Virus record (IMG/VR): IMGVR_UViG_3300037237_000131
Coordinates: 1-25,021 of that record
Length of the DNA stretch: 25,021 nucleotides
DNA from: a virus
Direction: 5' to 3' (one strand)
Shown: piece after piece, positions 5,485 to 12,177 of the stretch
Numbering within the stretch: position 1 is the first letter of the stretch
Layout of the letters: every line of letters begins with the position of its first letter
Notes under the pieces: generated by a model
Told to the model about the DNA's origin: nothing
Seen by the model: the letters and a program-made list of their open reading frames with translations, nothing else
Database searches by the model: none
Made by a program: the position numbers and the translations under genes

Positions 5485-5579
5485 TGGCCCGAGTGAAGGT
5501 GTGCGGCGTCTGCTGGAAGCCGGTCGCCGAGTGCATCTGCGACGACGCGCCCGAGCCGGAAGGCGACAGCGAGGACTAG
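5484..5579 (+). CDS. 31-aa Cys microprotein
   Basis: ATG at 5484 with GGAGGG 9 nt upstream, a good ribosome binding site, and overlap with the preceding stop. The peptide has MARVKVCGVCWKPV, then AECICDDAPEPEG: C-x2-C and C-x-C pairs nine residues apart, a minimal zinc-knuckle pattern, with an acidic tail. It lies 18 nt before the large terminase start. Function unknown. Confidence 0.5.
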   Translation: MARVKVCGVCWKPVAECICDDAPEPEGDSED

Positions 5580-5597
5580 CCCCTTCCCGGGAGGCGT

Positions 5598-8579
5598 GTG
5601 GCCGATCCCGACCTCCCCGAAGGCTTTGAGAACTGGCCGCCGGCGATTCAGTCACGGTTCCTCGAAGAGTGGCATGCCCTGTACTTCCCGCGGCTCCGGT
5701 GGTGGGAGAAGCCGGAGAGCGACGAGGAAGACAGCGGGCCCCGCCCGAAACAGCTCCCGCCAGATGACCCGCGCCACTGCCTCCCGGACAACAGGGGCTA
5801 CCGCTGCGGATGCTCGCACGGCATCCCGAACTGCCTGGAGTGCCCGCCATGCCCGGGCAACCCCGCCTGGTCGACCTGGCTTTGTCTTACGGCGCGGGGT
5901 TGCGTTGCCGGGCATACGCGCATCTACCTGCCGCTTGAGGACCGTCACGAGCGGATAGACGTGCTCGCCGCGGCGGGTAAGCCGATTACGGTCCTCGCGC
6001 TGACCGGCGAAGGCCCCCGGCCTGCCGTGACCGGGGGGGCTCCGTTCCTCAAGGGCGTCGCCAGCCTCTACGAGGTCAGGACCGGCGACGGTCAGGTCAT
6101 CACGGTGACTGACCAGCACCGTTTCCTGACGCCGCAAGGATGGCTGCGACTCGCTGACGTGCGCGAAGGACAGCTTCTCGCTTCAGGCGCTCCCGTTCCT
6201 CTGGGGGAAGTTTCACCCCGGTCAGGGTTGCCGCGAGATGGTCGGCGTTCGTCGCGTACAGCTCCAGGTTCCCCGGCTCGTTATCCGACGTATCCCGGTT
6301 CTTGTGATCCACGACTTCCAGCGGGGCCAGGTAGCGGCCGAGCACCTGCTCCATCACGAGACGGTGCTGACGGACATACCCGCCAGCCGTGGCCTGCGGA
6401 TGATCAGGGCATTTCTCCAGGATGTAGCCGTCTTCATCCACGGAGTAGCCGCCCTGCCAGAAGTAGTTCTTCTCCGGCCGGGCCTTGGCCGGCAAGCGTT
6501 CTAGTCCGAGTTCGATCAGGCGCATACGGATCGCCTCTTCCTGGCATCCGAAGGCTTCGCCTATCTCCCGGCACGATAGCCGCCGGGAGTGAAGCTGCCG
6601 AAGCCTTTCTTCGGGGAGGTCGAGACGTTTCGCCGCGGACAGCTTCTGCCGCGTCTGCTCCGTCTTGGCCCTCCCTCGAAGTTGCACTCCGGCAGTACGG
6701 AGACGACGCCCTATCGTCTGGTAGGACATGCCGGCCGCCTCAGCGAGTTCGTAGAGGTTTCCCCCCGCAAGATAGCGGCGGCTCAGTTCGTCAATGGGCA
6801 CCCGGACTAGCTTTTGCCCCTCAGGTCGCATCTCGACCCCGAGCCGCACTAGCAGGCGCCCGACTGTCTGCTGGGAAACTCCCGCCGAGTCTGCTAGCTC
6901 CCGGCAATTCGCACCATTCAGGTAATGGGTGCGGATGTCGTCGCGTTCCTGCTGAGTCCACTTTTTTGTCATATCTGGATTGTATCAAGTGGACGCGGGT
7001 TCTGTCGGTGCGACCTGCGGGGACTGGCGTTTTTTACGACATGCATGTCCCCGGCCCGGAGAATTATGCCGCAGAAGGGTATTACCAGCATAATACGGGC
7101 AAAACGAAAGCCGGTTCTAACTGGACGCTGGAGATGGCCTTGTCCAGGCCCGATATCCACGTCGGCGTCTGCGGTCCCACCTACGACGACGTACGAGCGG
7201 TCTGTCTGGAGGGTGAAAGCGGGCTAATCGCCGAAGCCAAGAAAAATGGCATCGAAATAGTTGATTACAACAAGAATCGTCAAGAAGTCTTGCTGGCCAA
7301 CGGCTCCAAGATCCGGGGCTTCAGCGCCGAGAAACCAGACTCGATCCGAGGTCAGAACCTCTCGTACGTCTGGTTTGATGAGCTAGCGTCAATCAGGTAT
7401 TTCGGGTTTTTCCATGAGGGCCTGATGCCTGCTCTCCGCAAGGGAGAGCGCCCTCGCCTGCTGATCACCACCACGCCGAAGCGCATCCGGCTGATCCGCA
7501 AGCTGATCGAGGACTCCGGGTACGAGCTCACCGGCAAGGACGGCGGCCCCGGAACCGGGGTTCACCTCACCCAGGCGATCAGCGCGGAAAACATTCACTT
7601 CTCCCGGATCGCGCGGGAGCGGCTGGAACGCGAGTACGCCGGCAACCCCGTCATGCTGCAGCAGGAGCTCCAGGGCCTGCTCTTGGCCGACGCCGCCGGC
7701 TCCCTGTTCCCCATCGAGCAGTTCAACGAGACCCGCGTCTACCCGGCGAAGGACACCCTGCCGCAGTGGCGGCGCGTCGTTATCGCGGTCGACCCGGCCA
7801 CCACGAACAAGGACACGTCCGACGAGACCGGGATCGTGGCCGGCGCCGAAGGGGACGACGGGGACTTCTACATCCTTGAGGACTGCTCCGGCCGGTTCAG
7901 CCCGGACCAGCAGATGCGTGTCGTCGCGGAGGCGTACTACCGCAATAACGCGGACTGCGTGGTCGGCGAAGTGAACATGACGGGCGACTACATGCGGGCG
8001 CTGCTGTCCACGGTTGACCCGAACATCCCGCTCCGCACCGTGCACGGCATGAAGGGCAAGGTCAGCCGCGCGCAGGGGCCTTCGTCGCTGTTCGCGCAGG
8101 GCCGCGTGCACATGGTGGGGGATAACTTCCGGCTGCTGGAAGATCAGCTTTCGGCGATGGCCGAGGGTGACGACCGAAACCGGATGAAAGATGACAGAGC
8201 GGACGCTGCGGTCTGGCTGCTCCTGCACCTTTCGGGCAGCGGTCAGGGCAACTGGGCGCAGGTCTACGGCTTCCGCGACTGCGTGAAATGCGGCTCGCGG
8301 GTCAACGAGGACAAGGACACCCGCTGCTCCAACTGCGGCGCCGAGGTCTCCAGGCAGGCCCCGAAGCATGCCGGGGGCCGTCCCGCGCAGATCCCCTGGT
8401 CTGAGGCGTACCTCAAAACCTGCTCAAAGTGCGCGACGAAGTACACGCCGCGCGAGCGGACCTGCCCAGCGTGCAGTCCGAGCCCGGAAACGTACCTGCA
8501 GCGGGCACTTGCGTCATCCCAGCCGGGCGGGAAGCTCGGTTACACCGGAGGCAACTGGCTGGCTGGGAGGCGGTTCTGA
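5598..8579 (+). CDS. terL: Phage terminase large subunit, intein-containing precursor
   Basis: Large packaging ATPase/nuclease: it drives DNA into the prohead and cuts concatemers. The GTG at 5598 follows GGGAGG. The 993-aa precursor becomes about 595 aa after removal of a 398-aa intein (residues 102-499). The exteins join as LTARG|TGKTKAG, a Walker A P-loop, so the unspliced protein has no intact ATPase site. Walker B is VWFDELA (D594, E595), followed by ITTTPK (motif III). The nuclease domain shows VIAVDPATTNKDTSDETG, VGEVNMTGDY and DDRADAAVWLLLH, carrying the acidic metal ligands. Unusual additions are an N-terminal Cys cluster (RCGCSHGIPNCLECPPCPG) and two C-terminal zinc ribbons (CVKCG...CSNCG and CSKC...CPAC). 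The middle of the intein is also coded on the other strand by an HNH endonuclease gene. Confidence 0.93.
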   Translation: MADPDLPEGFENWPPAIQSRFLEEWHALYFPRLRWWEKPESDEEDSGPRPKQLPPDDPRHCLPDNRGYRCGCSHGIPNCLECPPCPGNPAWSTWLCLTARGCVAGHTRIYLPLEDRHERIDVLAAAGKPITVLALTGEGPRPAVTGGAPFLKGVASLYEVRTGDGQVITVTDQHRFLTPQGWLRLADVREGQLLASGAPVPLGEVSPRSGLPRDGRRSSRTAPGSPARYPTYPGSCDPRLPAGPGSGRAPAPSRDGADGHTRQPWPADDQGISPGCSRLHPRSSRPARSSSSPAGPWPASVLVRVRSGAYGSPLPGIRRLRLSPGTIAAGSEAAEAFLRGGRDVSPRTASAASAPSWPSLEVALRQYGDDALSSGRTCRPPQRVRRGFPPQDSGGSVRQWAPGLAFAPQVASRPRAALAGARLSAGKLPPSLLAPGNSHHSGNGCGCRRVPAESTFLSYLDCIKWTRVLSVRPAGTGVFYDMHVPGPENYAAEGYYQHNTGKTKAGSNWTLEMALSRPDIHVGVCGPTYDDVRAVCLEGESGLIAEAKKNGIEIVDYNKNRQEVLLANGSKIRGFSAEKPDSIRGQNLSYVWFDELASIRYFGFFHEGLMPALRKGERPRLLITTTPKRIRLIRKLIEDSGYELTGKDGGPGTGVHLTQAISAENIHFSRIARERLEREYAGNPVMLQQELQGLLLADAAGSLFPIEQFNETRVYPAKDTLPQWRRVVIAVDPATTNKDTSDETGIVAGAEGDDGDFYILEDCSGRFSPDQQMRVVAEAYYRNNADCVVGEVNMTGDYMRALLSTVDPNIPLRTVHGMKGKVSRAQGPSSLFAQGRVHMVGDNFRLLEDQLSAMAEGDDRNRMKDDRADAAVWLLLHLSGSGQGNWAQVYGFRDCVKCGSRVNEDKDTRCSNCGAEVSRQAPKHAGGRPAQIPWSEAYLKTCSKCATKYTPRERTCPACSPSPETYLQRALASSQPGGKLGYTGGNWLAGRRF
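6100..6972 (-). CDS. HNH homing-type endonuclease, antisense within the terL intein
   Basis: A 290-aa protein with ATG at 6972. Three helix-turn-helix-like repeats occupy about residues 13-47 (CRELADSAGVSQQTVGRLL), 62-96 (LYELAEAAGMSYQTIGRRL) and 122-157 (CREIGEAFGCQEEAIRMRL). A classic HNH domain follows: GGYVRQHRLVMEQVLGRY, then EVVDHKNRDTSDNEPGNLEL and TNADHL, with H223, N231/N235 and H245 as likely catalytic residues. These coherent motifs show that this strand is the real coding strand here. The last 30 or so codons overlap block B of the intein, and the start lies just before the intein C-half. A probable promoter (TACAAT ending 6 nt before the ATG) would give a leaderless mRNA. Expected role: cleave intein-less terL alleles to drive homing. 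Linker HTH modules probably bind the target site. Confidence 0.9.
   Translation of the reverse strand: MTKKWTQQERDDIRTHYLNGANCRELADSAGVSQQTVGRLLVRLGVEMRPEGQKLVRVPIDELSRRYLAGGNLYELAEAAGMSYQTIGRRLRTAGVQLRGRAKTEQTRQKLSAAKRLDLPEERLRQLHSRRLSCREIGEAFGCQEEAIRMRLIELGLERLPAKARPEKNYFWQGGYSVDEDGYILEKCPDHPQATAGGYVRQHRLVMEQVLGRYLAPLEVVDHKNRDTSDNEPGNLELYATNADHLAATLTGVKLPPEERERLKREAVLRARQRVAAILAASGNGAGQSP
6979..7008 (-). promoter_or_regulatory. Leaderless promoter for the antisense HNH gene
   Basis: On the minus strand, CCGACA (7008-7003; 4 of 6 matches to TTGACA), an 18-bp spacer and TACAAT (6984-6979; 5 of 6 matches) are followed by CCAGAT and then the ATG at 6972. No Shine-Dalgarno is present. The promoter lies inside the coding sequence of the intein's C-terminal splicing half. 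Confidence 0.5.
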
Positions 8580-8582
8580 CCC

Positions 8583-8816
8583 GTGGCGCTGACCCGGCAG
8601 GAAAAGCTAGAAGCTCAGGCCGCTTTCTCCGAGGGGAAGGGCTGCGAGTGGTGCGGCGGCCTCCACCAGCGGAAGTGCAACCGCATCAGACGCCAGGTCT
8701 GGCACCCGAATTCGGCGCTGGTCGAGCTTGAATTCTGGCCCGAATGGAAGCAGCCGGGCGTTATATGGCCTGAAGACGCATATGACCCCTCCGAGCCGGA
8801 GGACGCGCGTGGATGA
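8583..8816 (+). CDS. Small Cys protein after terL
   Basis: A 77-aa protein with GTG at 8583, three bases after the terL stop, so probably translated by re-initiation. It begins MALTRQEKLEAQAAFSEG, then has C-x2-C...C (GCEWCGGLHQRKCNRIR), a small zinc-knuckle-like pattern, followed by an aromatic, acidic tail (FWPEWKQPGVIWPEDAY). The next start lies inside its last codons. No family is recognised; it is in a conserved-looking position between terminase and virion genes. Confidence 0.65.
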   Translation: MALTRQEKLEAQAAFSEGKGCEWCGGLHQRKCNRIRRQVWHPNSALVELEFWPEWKQPGVIWPEDAYDPSEPEDARG

Positions 8817-9021
8817 CGACGAGACCGCCCCCGCCGAGCCAGCCCCTCAGCCCGTCGCCCCCTACACGCCCGAGGACGGGGCTTACGCCGCGATCGTGTC
8901 CGAGTACGTGGGATTGCAGCGGGCCGGAGCGGACATGATGGGCGCCGCGATGATCACTGCGGCGCACCTGATGTTCATGGGGATGGCGAACGCGACGGTA
9001 CAGCAGCAGGACACCGCGTGA
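8809..9021 (+). CDS. Hypothetical 70-aa protein
   Basis: GTG at 8809 with GGAGGA 6 nt upstream, overlapping the preceding gene by 8 nt. A longer upstream reading of this frame lies within the previous gene and lacks a ribosome binding site. The protein begins MDDDETAPAEPAPQPVAP (acidic, Pro-rich) and ends in a hydrophobic, Met/Ala-rich helix (GADMMGAAMITAAHLMFMGM), possibly amphipathic or membrane-contacting. Its stop overlaps the next GTG. Function unknown. Confidence 0.6.
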   Translation: MDDDETAPAEPAPQPVAPYTPEDGAYAAIVSEYVGLQRAGADMMGAAMITAAHLMFMGMANATVQQQDTA

Positions 9022-9293
9022 GCGCGGCTCAGGCGTTCGTACCCGCCCGCGCCGAGGTATCCGCCGTCATCATCCGTGCGTGCGCACTGTGCGGCTCTCC
9101 GCGTGCCATGGAGCGCCCTTGCGCGGAGTGCGGGAACCCTGACCCTCCCGAAGTGACGGACCTGGGCACCGTGGCGGCCACCTACCGGAACCCGCTGCGC
9201 CGGGCGTGGCGGCACCTGGTGACCGGGCCGCTGGCACGCAGGCGGATCGAGGCCGCGAACCGCCTGCACGAACAGACGGAGGGTGACTCTTGA
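9018..9293 (+). CDS. Small zinc-ribbon protein
   Basis: A 91-aa protein with GTG at 9018 overlapping the preceding stop (GTGA). A zinc-ribbon-like pair, CALCGSPRAMERPCAECGN, is central; the C-terminus is basic and helical (RRAWRHLVTGPLARRRIEA). Such small proteins may bind nucleic acid or a packaging partner, but this is inference. Its 3' end contains the ribosome binding site for the next gene. Confidence 0.65.
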   Translation: MSAAQAFVPARAEVSAVIIRACALCGSPRAMERPCAECGNPDPPEVTDLGTVAATYRNPLRRAWRHLVTGPLARRRIEAANRLHEQTEGDS

Positions 9294-9958
9294 GTAACAC
9301 CGTCCTGCTCACGGCAAACGGGCGCGACATCCTGTGGGACCGTTTCCGTAACCTCGGCGCGACCACCTACCCGAACGAGCCGAAGGTCATCGGCTGGGGT
9401 ACGGGCGGTATCGCGGGCGGACCGTTCACCGCCGCGACCACCGACGTGGGCATGTTCCAGGAGGCCCCCGAAGCCCGCGTAACCGGCACGTCCTCGATCG
9501 TGACGGCGACGACGACGAACGACACGTACCAGGTCACCGGGACGATCACCTGCACCCAGTCGGGCGGGGAGACCGTCGCGGAGATGCTGCTCGCGGACTC
9601 CGCGTCCAAGCCGGCGGCCAACACTGTCGCGGCGGGCGGCGTCGTCGGGTCATCGAGCAACACCACGCTGAACACCGGGACGAACTTCACGCCGGGCACG
9701 AACGGGTACTGCCAGGTGAGGACGGAAGTTCTCTTGGTGACCGCTGGCAGCGGAACCTCCGTGCTCACCGTGACCCGCGGCGCCAACTCCTCGACTGCCA
9801 TCTCCACGATTGCGGCGGGTGACATCGTGACGGCGGGCAACGCGCCGGGCTCCACGGTGGTGGCCAACGGGGACTGCTTCGTCCACGCGTCGTACAGCGG
9901 CATCGCCCTCAGCCTGAACGACTCCGTGAGCTATACCTGCACCGTTCAGCTCACCTAG
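9290..9958 (+). CDS. Probable virion structural protein
   Basis: A 222-aa protein with TTG start at 9290; GGAGGG lies about 6 nt upstream, which decides the rare start. It begins MSNTVLLTANGRDILWDRF. Most of the rest is rich in Thr, Ser, Gly, Ala and Val with alternating strands (SSIVTATTTNDTYQVTGTIT, TSVLTVTRGANSSTAIST), as in beta-sandwich capsid decoration or appendage proteins. No enzyme motif is seen. Its position after terminase and before similar beta-rich genes supports a virion role; the exact part is unknown. Confidence 0.6.
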   Translation: MSNTVLLTANGRDILWDRFRNLGATTYPNEPKVIGWGTGGIAGGPFTAATTDVGMFQEAPEARVTGTSSIVTATTTNDTYQVTGTITCTQSGGETVAEMLLADSASKPAANTVAAGGVVGSSSNTTLNTGTNFTPGTNGYCQVRTEVLLVTAGSGTSVLTVTRGANSSTAISTIAAGDIVTAGNAPGSTVVANGDCFVHASYSGIALSLNDSVSYTCTVQLT

Positions 9959-9970
9959 ACCCTTAACCTT

Positions 9971-10012
9971 CCCAGAAAGTCGTTTCCGCTTTGCCGGGAG
10001 CGGCTTTCTGGG
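9971..10012 (+). other. Strong intergenic hairpin without a T-run
   Basis: CCCAGAAAGTCG (9971-9982) pairs with CGGCTTTCTGGG (10001-10012) over 12 bp with one G-T pair and an 18-nt loop. No T-tract follows, so it is more likely an mRNA stabiliser, processing site or partial attenuator than an intrinsic terminator. The next gene's ribosome binding site follows 13 nt later. Confidence 0.6.
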
Positions 10013-10040
10013 TGCCTGGAAACAAAGGAGATGTCCCTCC

Positions 10041-10574
10041 ATGCCCCAGTTCTGGCGTTCCATCCTCGGGAACCCAATCGCTGTCGGCGCGGGTACGGCG
10101 CTCGCCTCGTCCACCACCCTGACGGATATCAGCCCGGCACCGCAGGTGGTCTTGCCGGCCAACTACCTGGTCCTCGGTCAGCGGCTGAAGGTTGTTGCGT
10201 ACGGGGTCTTCTCGACCTCCGCCACGCCGACGCTGCTGCTGGGTGCCTTCTACGGCGGTGTCGCAGGAACGGTAATCGCGCAGACGGCGGCGAACGCGAC
10301 CGGCTCGGGCGCGGCGTCGTGGCCATGGCGGCTGGAACTGGAGATCCGCGTCGCCACCCTCGGCTCGTCGGGGACGTTCTGGGCGAACGGGAAGGTAGAC
10401 CTCGGCAGTTCACTGACGGCCTACACGACCTACGCGCTGCCCAGCTCGCAGACGATGCCGGTCACGGTGAACACCACGACTGCCAACGCGCTGACGGTAG
10501 GCGCGCAGTGGGGCACGTCGTCGGCGTCCAACACGATCACCGTCGAGGATGCCTACTTCGAGACGCTGATCTGA
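10041..10574 (+). CDS. Probable virion structural protein
   Basis: A 177-aa protein with ATG at 10041 and an excellent ribosome binding site (AAAGGAGATG, about 6 nt upstream), suggesting high expression. It begins MPQFWRSILGNPIAVGAG and is Ala/Thr/Gly/Val-rich with beta-strand periodicity (YLVLGQRLKVVAYGVFST, LELEIRVATLGSSGTFW, NTITVEDAYFETLI). Phage head fibres, decoration and tail appendage proteins have this composition and pattern. No family is identified with confidence. Confidence 0.6.
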   Translation: MPQFWRSILGNPIAVGAGTALASSTTLTDISPAPQVVLPANYLVLGQRLKVVAYGVFSTSATPTLLLGAFYGGVAGTVIAQTAANATGSGAASWPWRLELEIRVATLGSSGTFWANGKVDLGSSLTAYTTYALPSSQTMPVTVNTTTANALTVGAQWGTSSASNTITVEDAYFETLI

Positions 10575-10593
10575 CGATCGGGGCGGCTGACTC

Positions 10594-12165
10594 ATGTCGA
10601 TGCCCGCTCCTCCGGGGTTCCTCAGTCCGGCCGCGTTCCCGCTCAGCCCGCCGTTCCCGCAGAACGACGCCCCGGCGCCGGGTGCGCCGTACCTGATCGG
10701 AACCAAGGCCGGCACGGCCAGCGCGTCGCTGACGCTGACGCTGAACACCGGCAGCAATGCGGGCGACACGATCGTAGTGTTCACTGCCAGCGCCGGCGTC
10801 GTCGCCGCCAAGTGCACTGACACGAAAGGCAACAGCTACTCGCTTGCCGCGCTGGCCAACGCCCAGTCCGAGCGGATTAACCAGTTCACGGCCGTGAACC
10901 CGGCACCGCTGCACCCCGGCGATTCGGTCACGGTCACGTGGGCGAGTACAGGCAATGGCTTCACGGTCATCGGGCTGCCCGGCGCAGCGGCGGATACCCC
11001 CGGCGGGAACCTGATACCAGACGCAAGCACGACGGGTAACACTGGCGTCGGCACCACGATGACGGGCAGCATCGCCGCCGCGTCGCTGAGCAGTCCGGCG
11101 GAAGTCGCCGTCGCTTATGTCATGACCGGCTCGTCAGCAGGTCCGGTGAACTGGCCGCCGGACTGGACTGTGCTCGCGTCCGGGATCATCCCTAGCAGCC
11201 TGTCCGGGGTTTCCGCCGCCTACAAGCTGCTGACATCTAAGGCCACGGTCCGGGCGACCTTCCTGTCCGCCGCCGCCGACCCGCCCTCGGGCCTGATCAT
11301 CTCCACGTTCATGCCTGAGACCCGTTTCGCCCCCGTCGGACCTCACCCCGCCACGCCCCCCGGTATGCAGTCCCCCGGCGCGTGGCAGTACGCCCCCCTG
11401 ATGGCCCCTGAGGGCCCGTGGAGCACCCGCTACAATCCGGGTCCGAACAAGTGGACTGAAACCCTCCCTGCCGTCGCCGTCTCCGCCCCGGCCGTGACCC
11501 GCAGCACAGGGAAGACGCTCGCCGCCGCCCCCGTGTCCCATAGCGCGCTCGCCAGGACCGCAGCCCGCTTCCGCACCCTGGCAGCCACCCCGCACGCAGC
11601 CGGGACGCTCGCCAGGGCCACAGGGAAGCATCTCGCCGCCGCAGCGCACCCCGCCGTGGTGCTCACCCGGTCCACCGGGAAGGCGCTCGCCGCGACCCCC
11701 CGCGCCGCGGCGTCCCTGACCCGCAGGTTCGCTAAGAGGCTCGCCGGGCGGGTCGCCGCCGCTGCCCGGCTCCTCGCGTACGGGCCCGCACCGTCGTTCT
11801 CGCTCGGCGTACCGCAACTGGAGTGGAACGTGAGCATCTCCACGATCGGACTATCGCAGCTGAGCCTGGAGTACGTGCCCGTCCCCGTCGCCGCGACGAG
11901 AAGCGGCGTCTCGTACAACCCGACGGGCGATGCGGTCACATTCGCCTTCATGCCGACACCTACGCAGGTACCGGGCAGCGGCGACTGGATCGCCGGGTCA
12001 TGGGAGACGGTCCCCGGCAGTCTCCTGTACCCGTACAACGCGCGGTGCCTAGTCGGGCCGGCGGGAAACGTGACGCTCGGAGTCGGGACCTACATTATGT
12101 ACCTCCACATAACGGACAATCCGACGGTCCCGGTCAAGGTCGCCGGCCAGCTCCAGATCTTCTGA
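10594..12165 (+). CDS. Probable virion appendage protein with 18-residue repeats
   Basis: A 523-aa protein with ATG at 10594. Residues 1-240 look like an Ig/fibronectin-type or adhesion beta domain (GTASASLTLTLNTGSNAGDT, DSVTVTWASTGNGFTVIG). Residues 301-392 hold five tandem repeats of about 18 residues of the form LTRxTGKxLAAxPxxAxx, strongly basic and Ala-rich. The C-terminus (about 395-523) is another beta domain (GVPQLEWNVSISTIG, PVKVAGQLQIF). The layout, domain-repeat linker-domain, resembles minor tail or head-fibre proteins. Surface location and host interaction are inferred. The start lacks a strong ribosome binding site but follows the previous stop by 19 nt. Confidence 0.6.
   Translation: MSMPAPPGFLSPAAFPLSPPFPQNDAPAPGAPYLIGTKAGTASASLTLTLNTGSNAGDTIVVFTASAGVVAAKCTDTKGNSYSLAALANAQSERINQFTAVNPAPLHPGDSVTVTWASTGNGFTVIGLPGAAADTPGGNLIPDASTTGNTGVGTTMTGSIAAASLSSPAEVAVAYVMTGSSAGPVNWPPDWTVLASGIIPSSLSGVSAAYKLLTSKATVRATFLSAAADPPSGLIISTFMPETRFAPVGPHPATPPGMQSPGAWQYAPLMAPEGPWSTRYNPGPNKWTETLPAVAVSAPAVTRSTGKTLAAAPVSHSALARTAARFRTLAATPHAAGTLARATGKHLAAAAHPAVVLTRSTGKALAATPRAAASLTRRFAKRLAGRVAAAARLLAYGPAPSFSLGVPQLEWNVSISTIGLSQLSLEYVPVPVAATRSGVSYNPTGDAVTFAFMPTPTQVPGSGDWIAGSWETVPGSLLYPYNARCLVGPAGNVTLGVGTYIMYLHITDNPTVPVKVAGQLQIF
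11494..11769 (+). repeat. Five tandem 18-codon repeats (one of 20) in a virion gene
   Basis: The units begin VTRSTGKTLAA, LARTAARFRTLAA, LARATGKHLAA, LTRSTGKALAA and LTRRFAKRLAG. The second has two extra residues. Thr-Gly-Lys and Leu-Ala-Ala positions are the most conserved. DNA identity between units is modest, so the duplication is not recent. Confidence 0.7.
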
Positions 12166-12177
12166 GCGGAGGCGTCC

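Larger units (their letters stand above)
5901..7094 (+). mobile_element. TerL intein with antisense HNH gene in place of its endonuclease domain
   Basis: A 398-codon intein. Block A is CVAGHTRIYLP with Cys1 at 5901. Block B is TVTDQHRFLTPQGW (about residue 70 of the intein). Block F is GVFYDMHVPGPENYAAEG, and block G ends YYQHN with Asn at 7092-7094; the +1 residue is Thr. The splicing halves are therefore complete: about 95 residues at the N-side and about 40 at the C-side. The roughly 260 codons between them encode only a Ser/Pro/Arg/Gly-rich, apparently unstructured stretch on the sense strand, with no LAGLIDADG or HNH motif. On the opposite strand the same DNA encodes a full HNH endonuclease. 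The insertion site is inside the ATPase P-loop, a classic intein site. Confidence 0.9.

Noticed and set aside
6190-6970. Sense-strand middle of the terL intein as an unrecognised endonuclease domain
   Set aside because: The reading is Ser/Pro/Arg/Gly-rich with no hydrophobic core pattern and no LAGLIDADG, HNH or GIY-YIG motif; its composition is explained by the antisense HNH gene. Openness of the frame alone is not evidence, since long antisense frames are common in this GC range.
7389-8369. 326-codon open frame on the minus strand opposite terL
   Set aside because: Its translation has no coherent motif and is the usual high-GC antisense shadow of a well-defined terminase domain, unlike the HNH gene at 6100-6972, which has HTH and HNH signatures.
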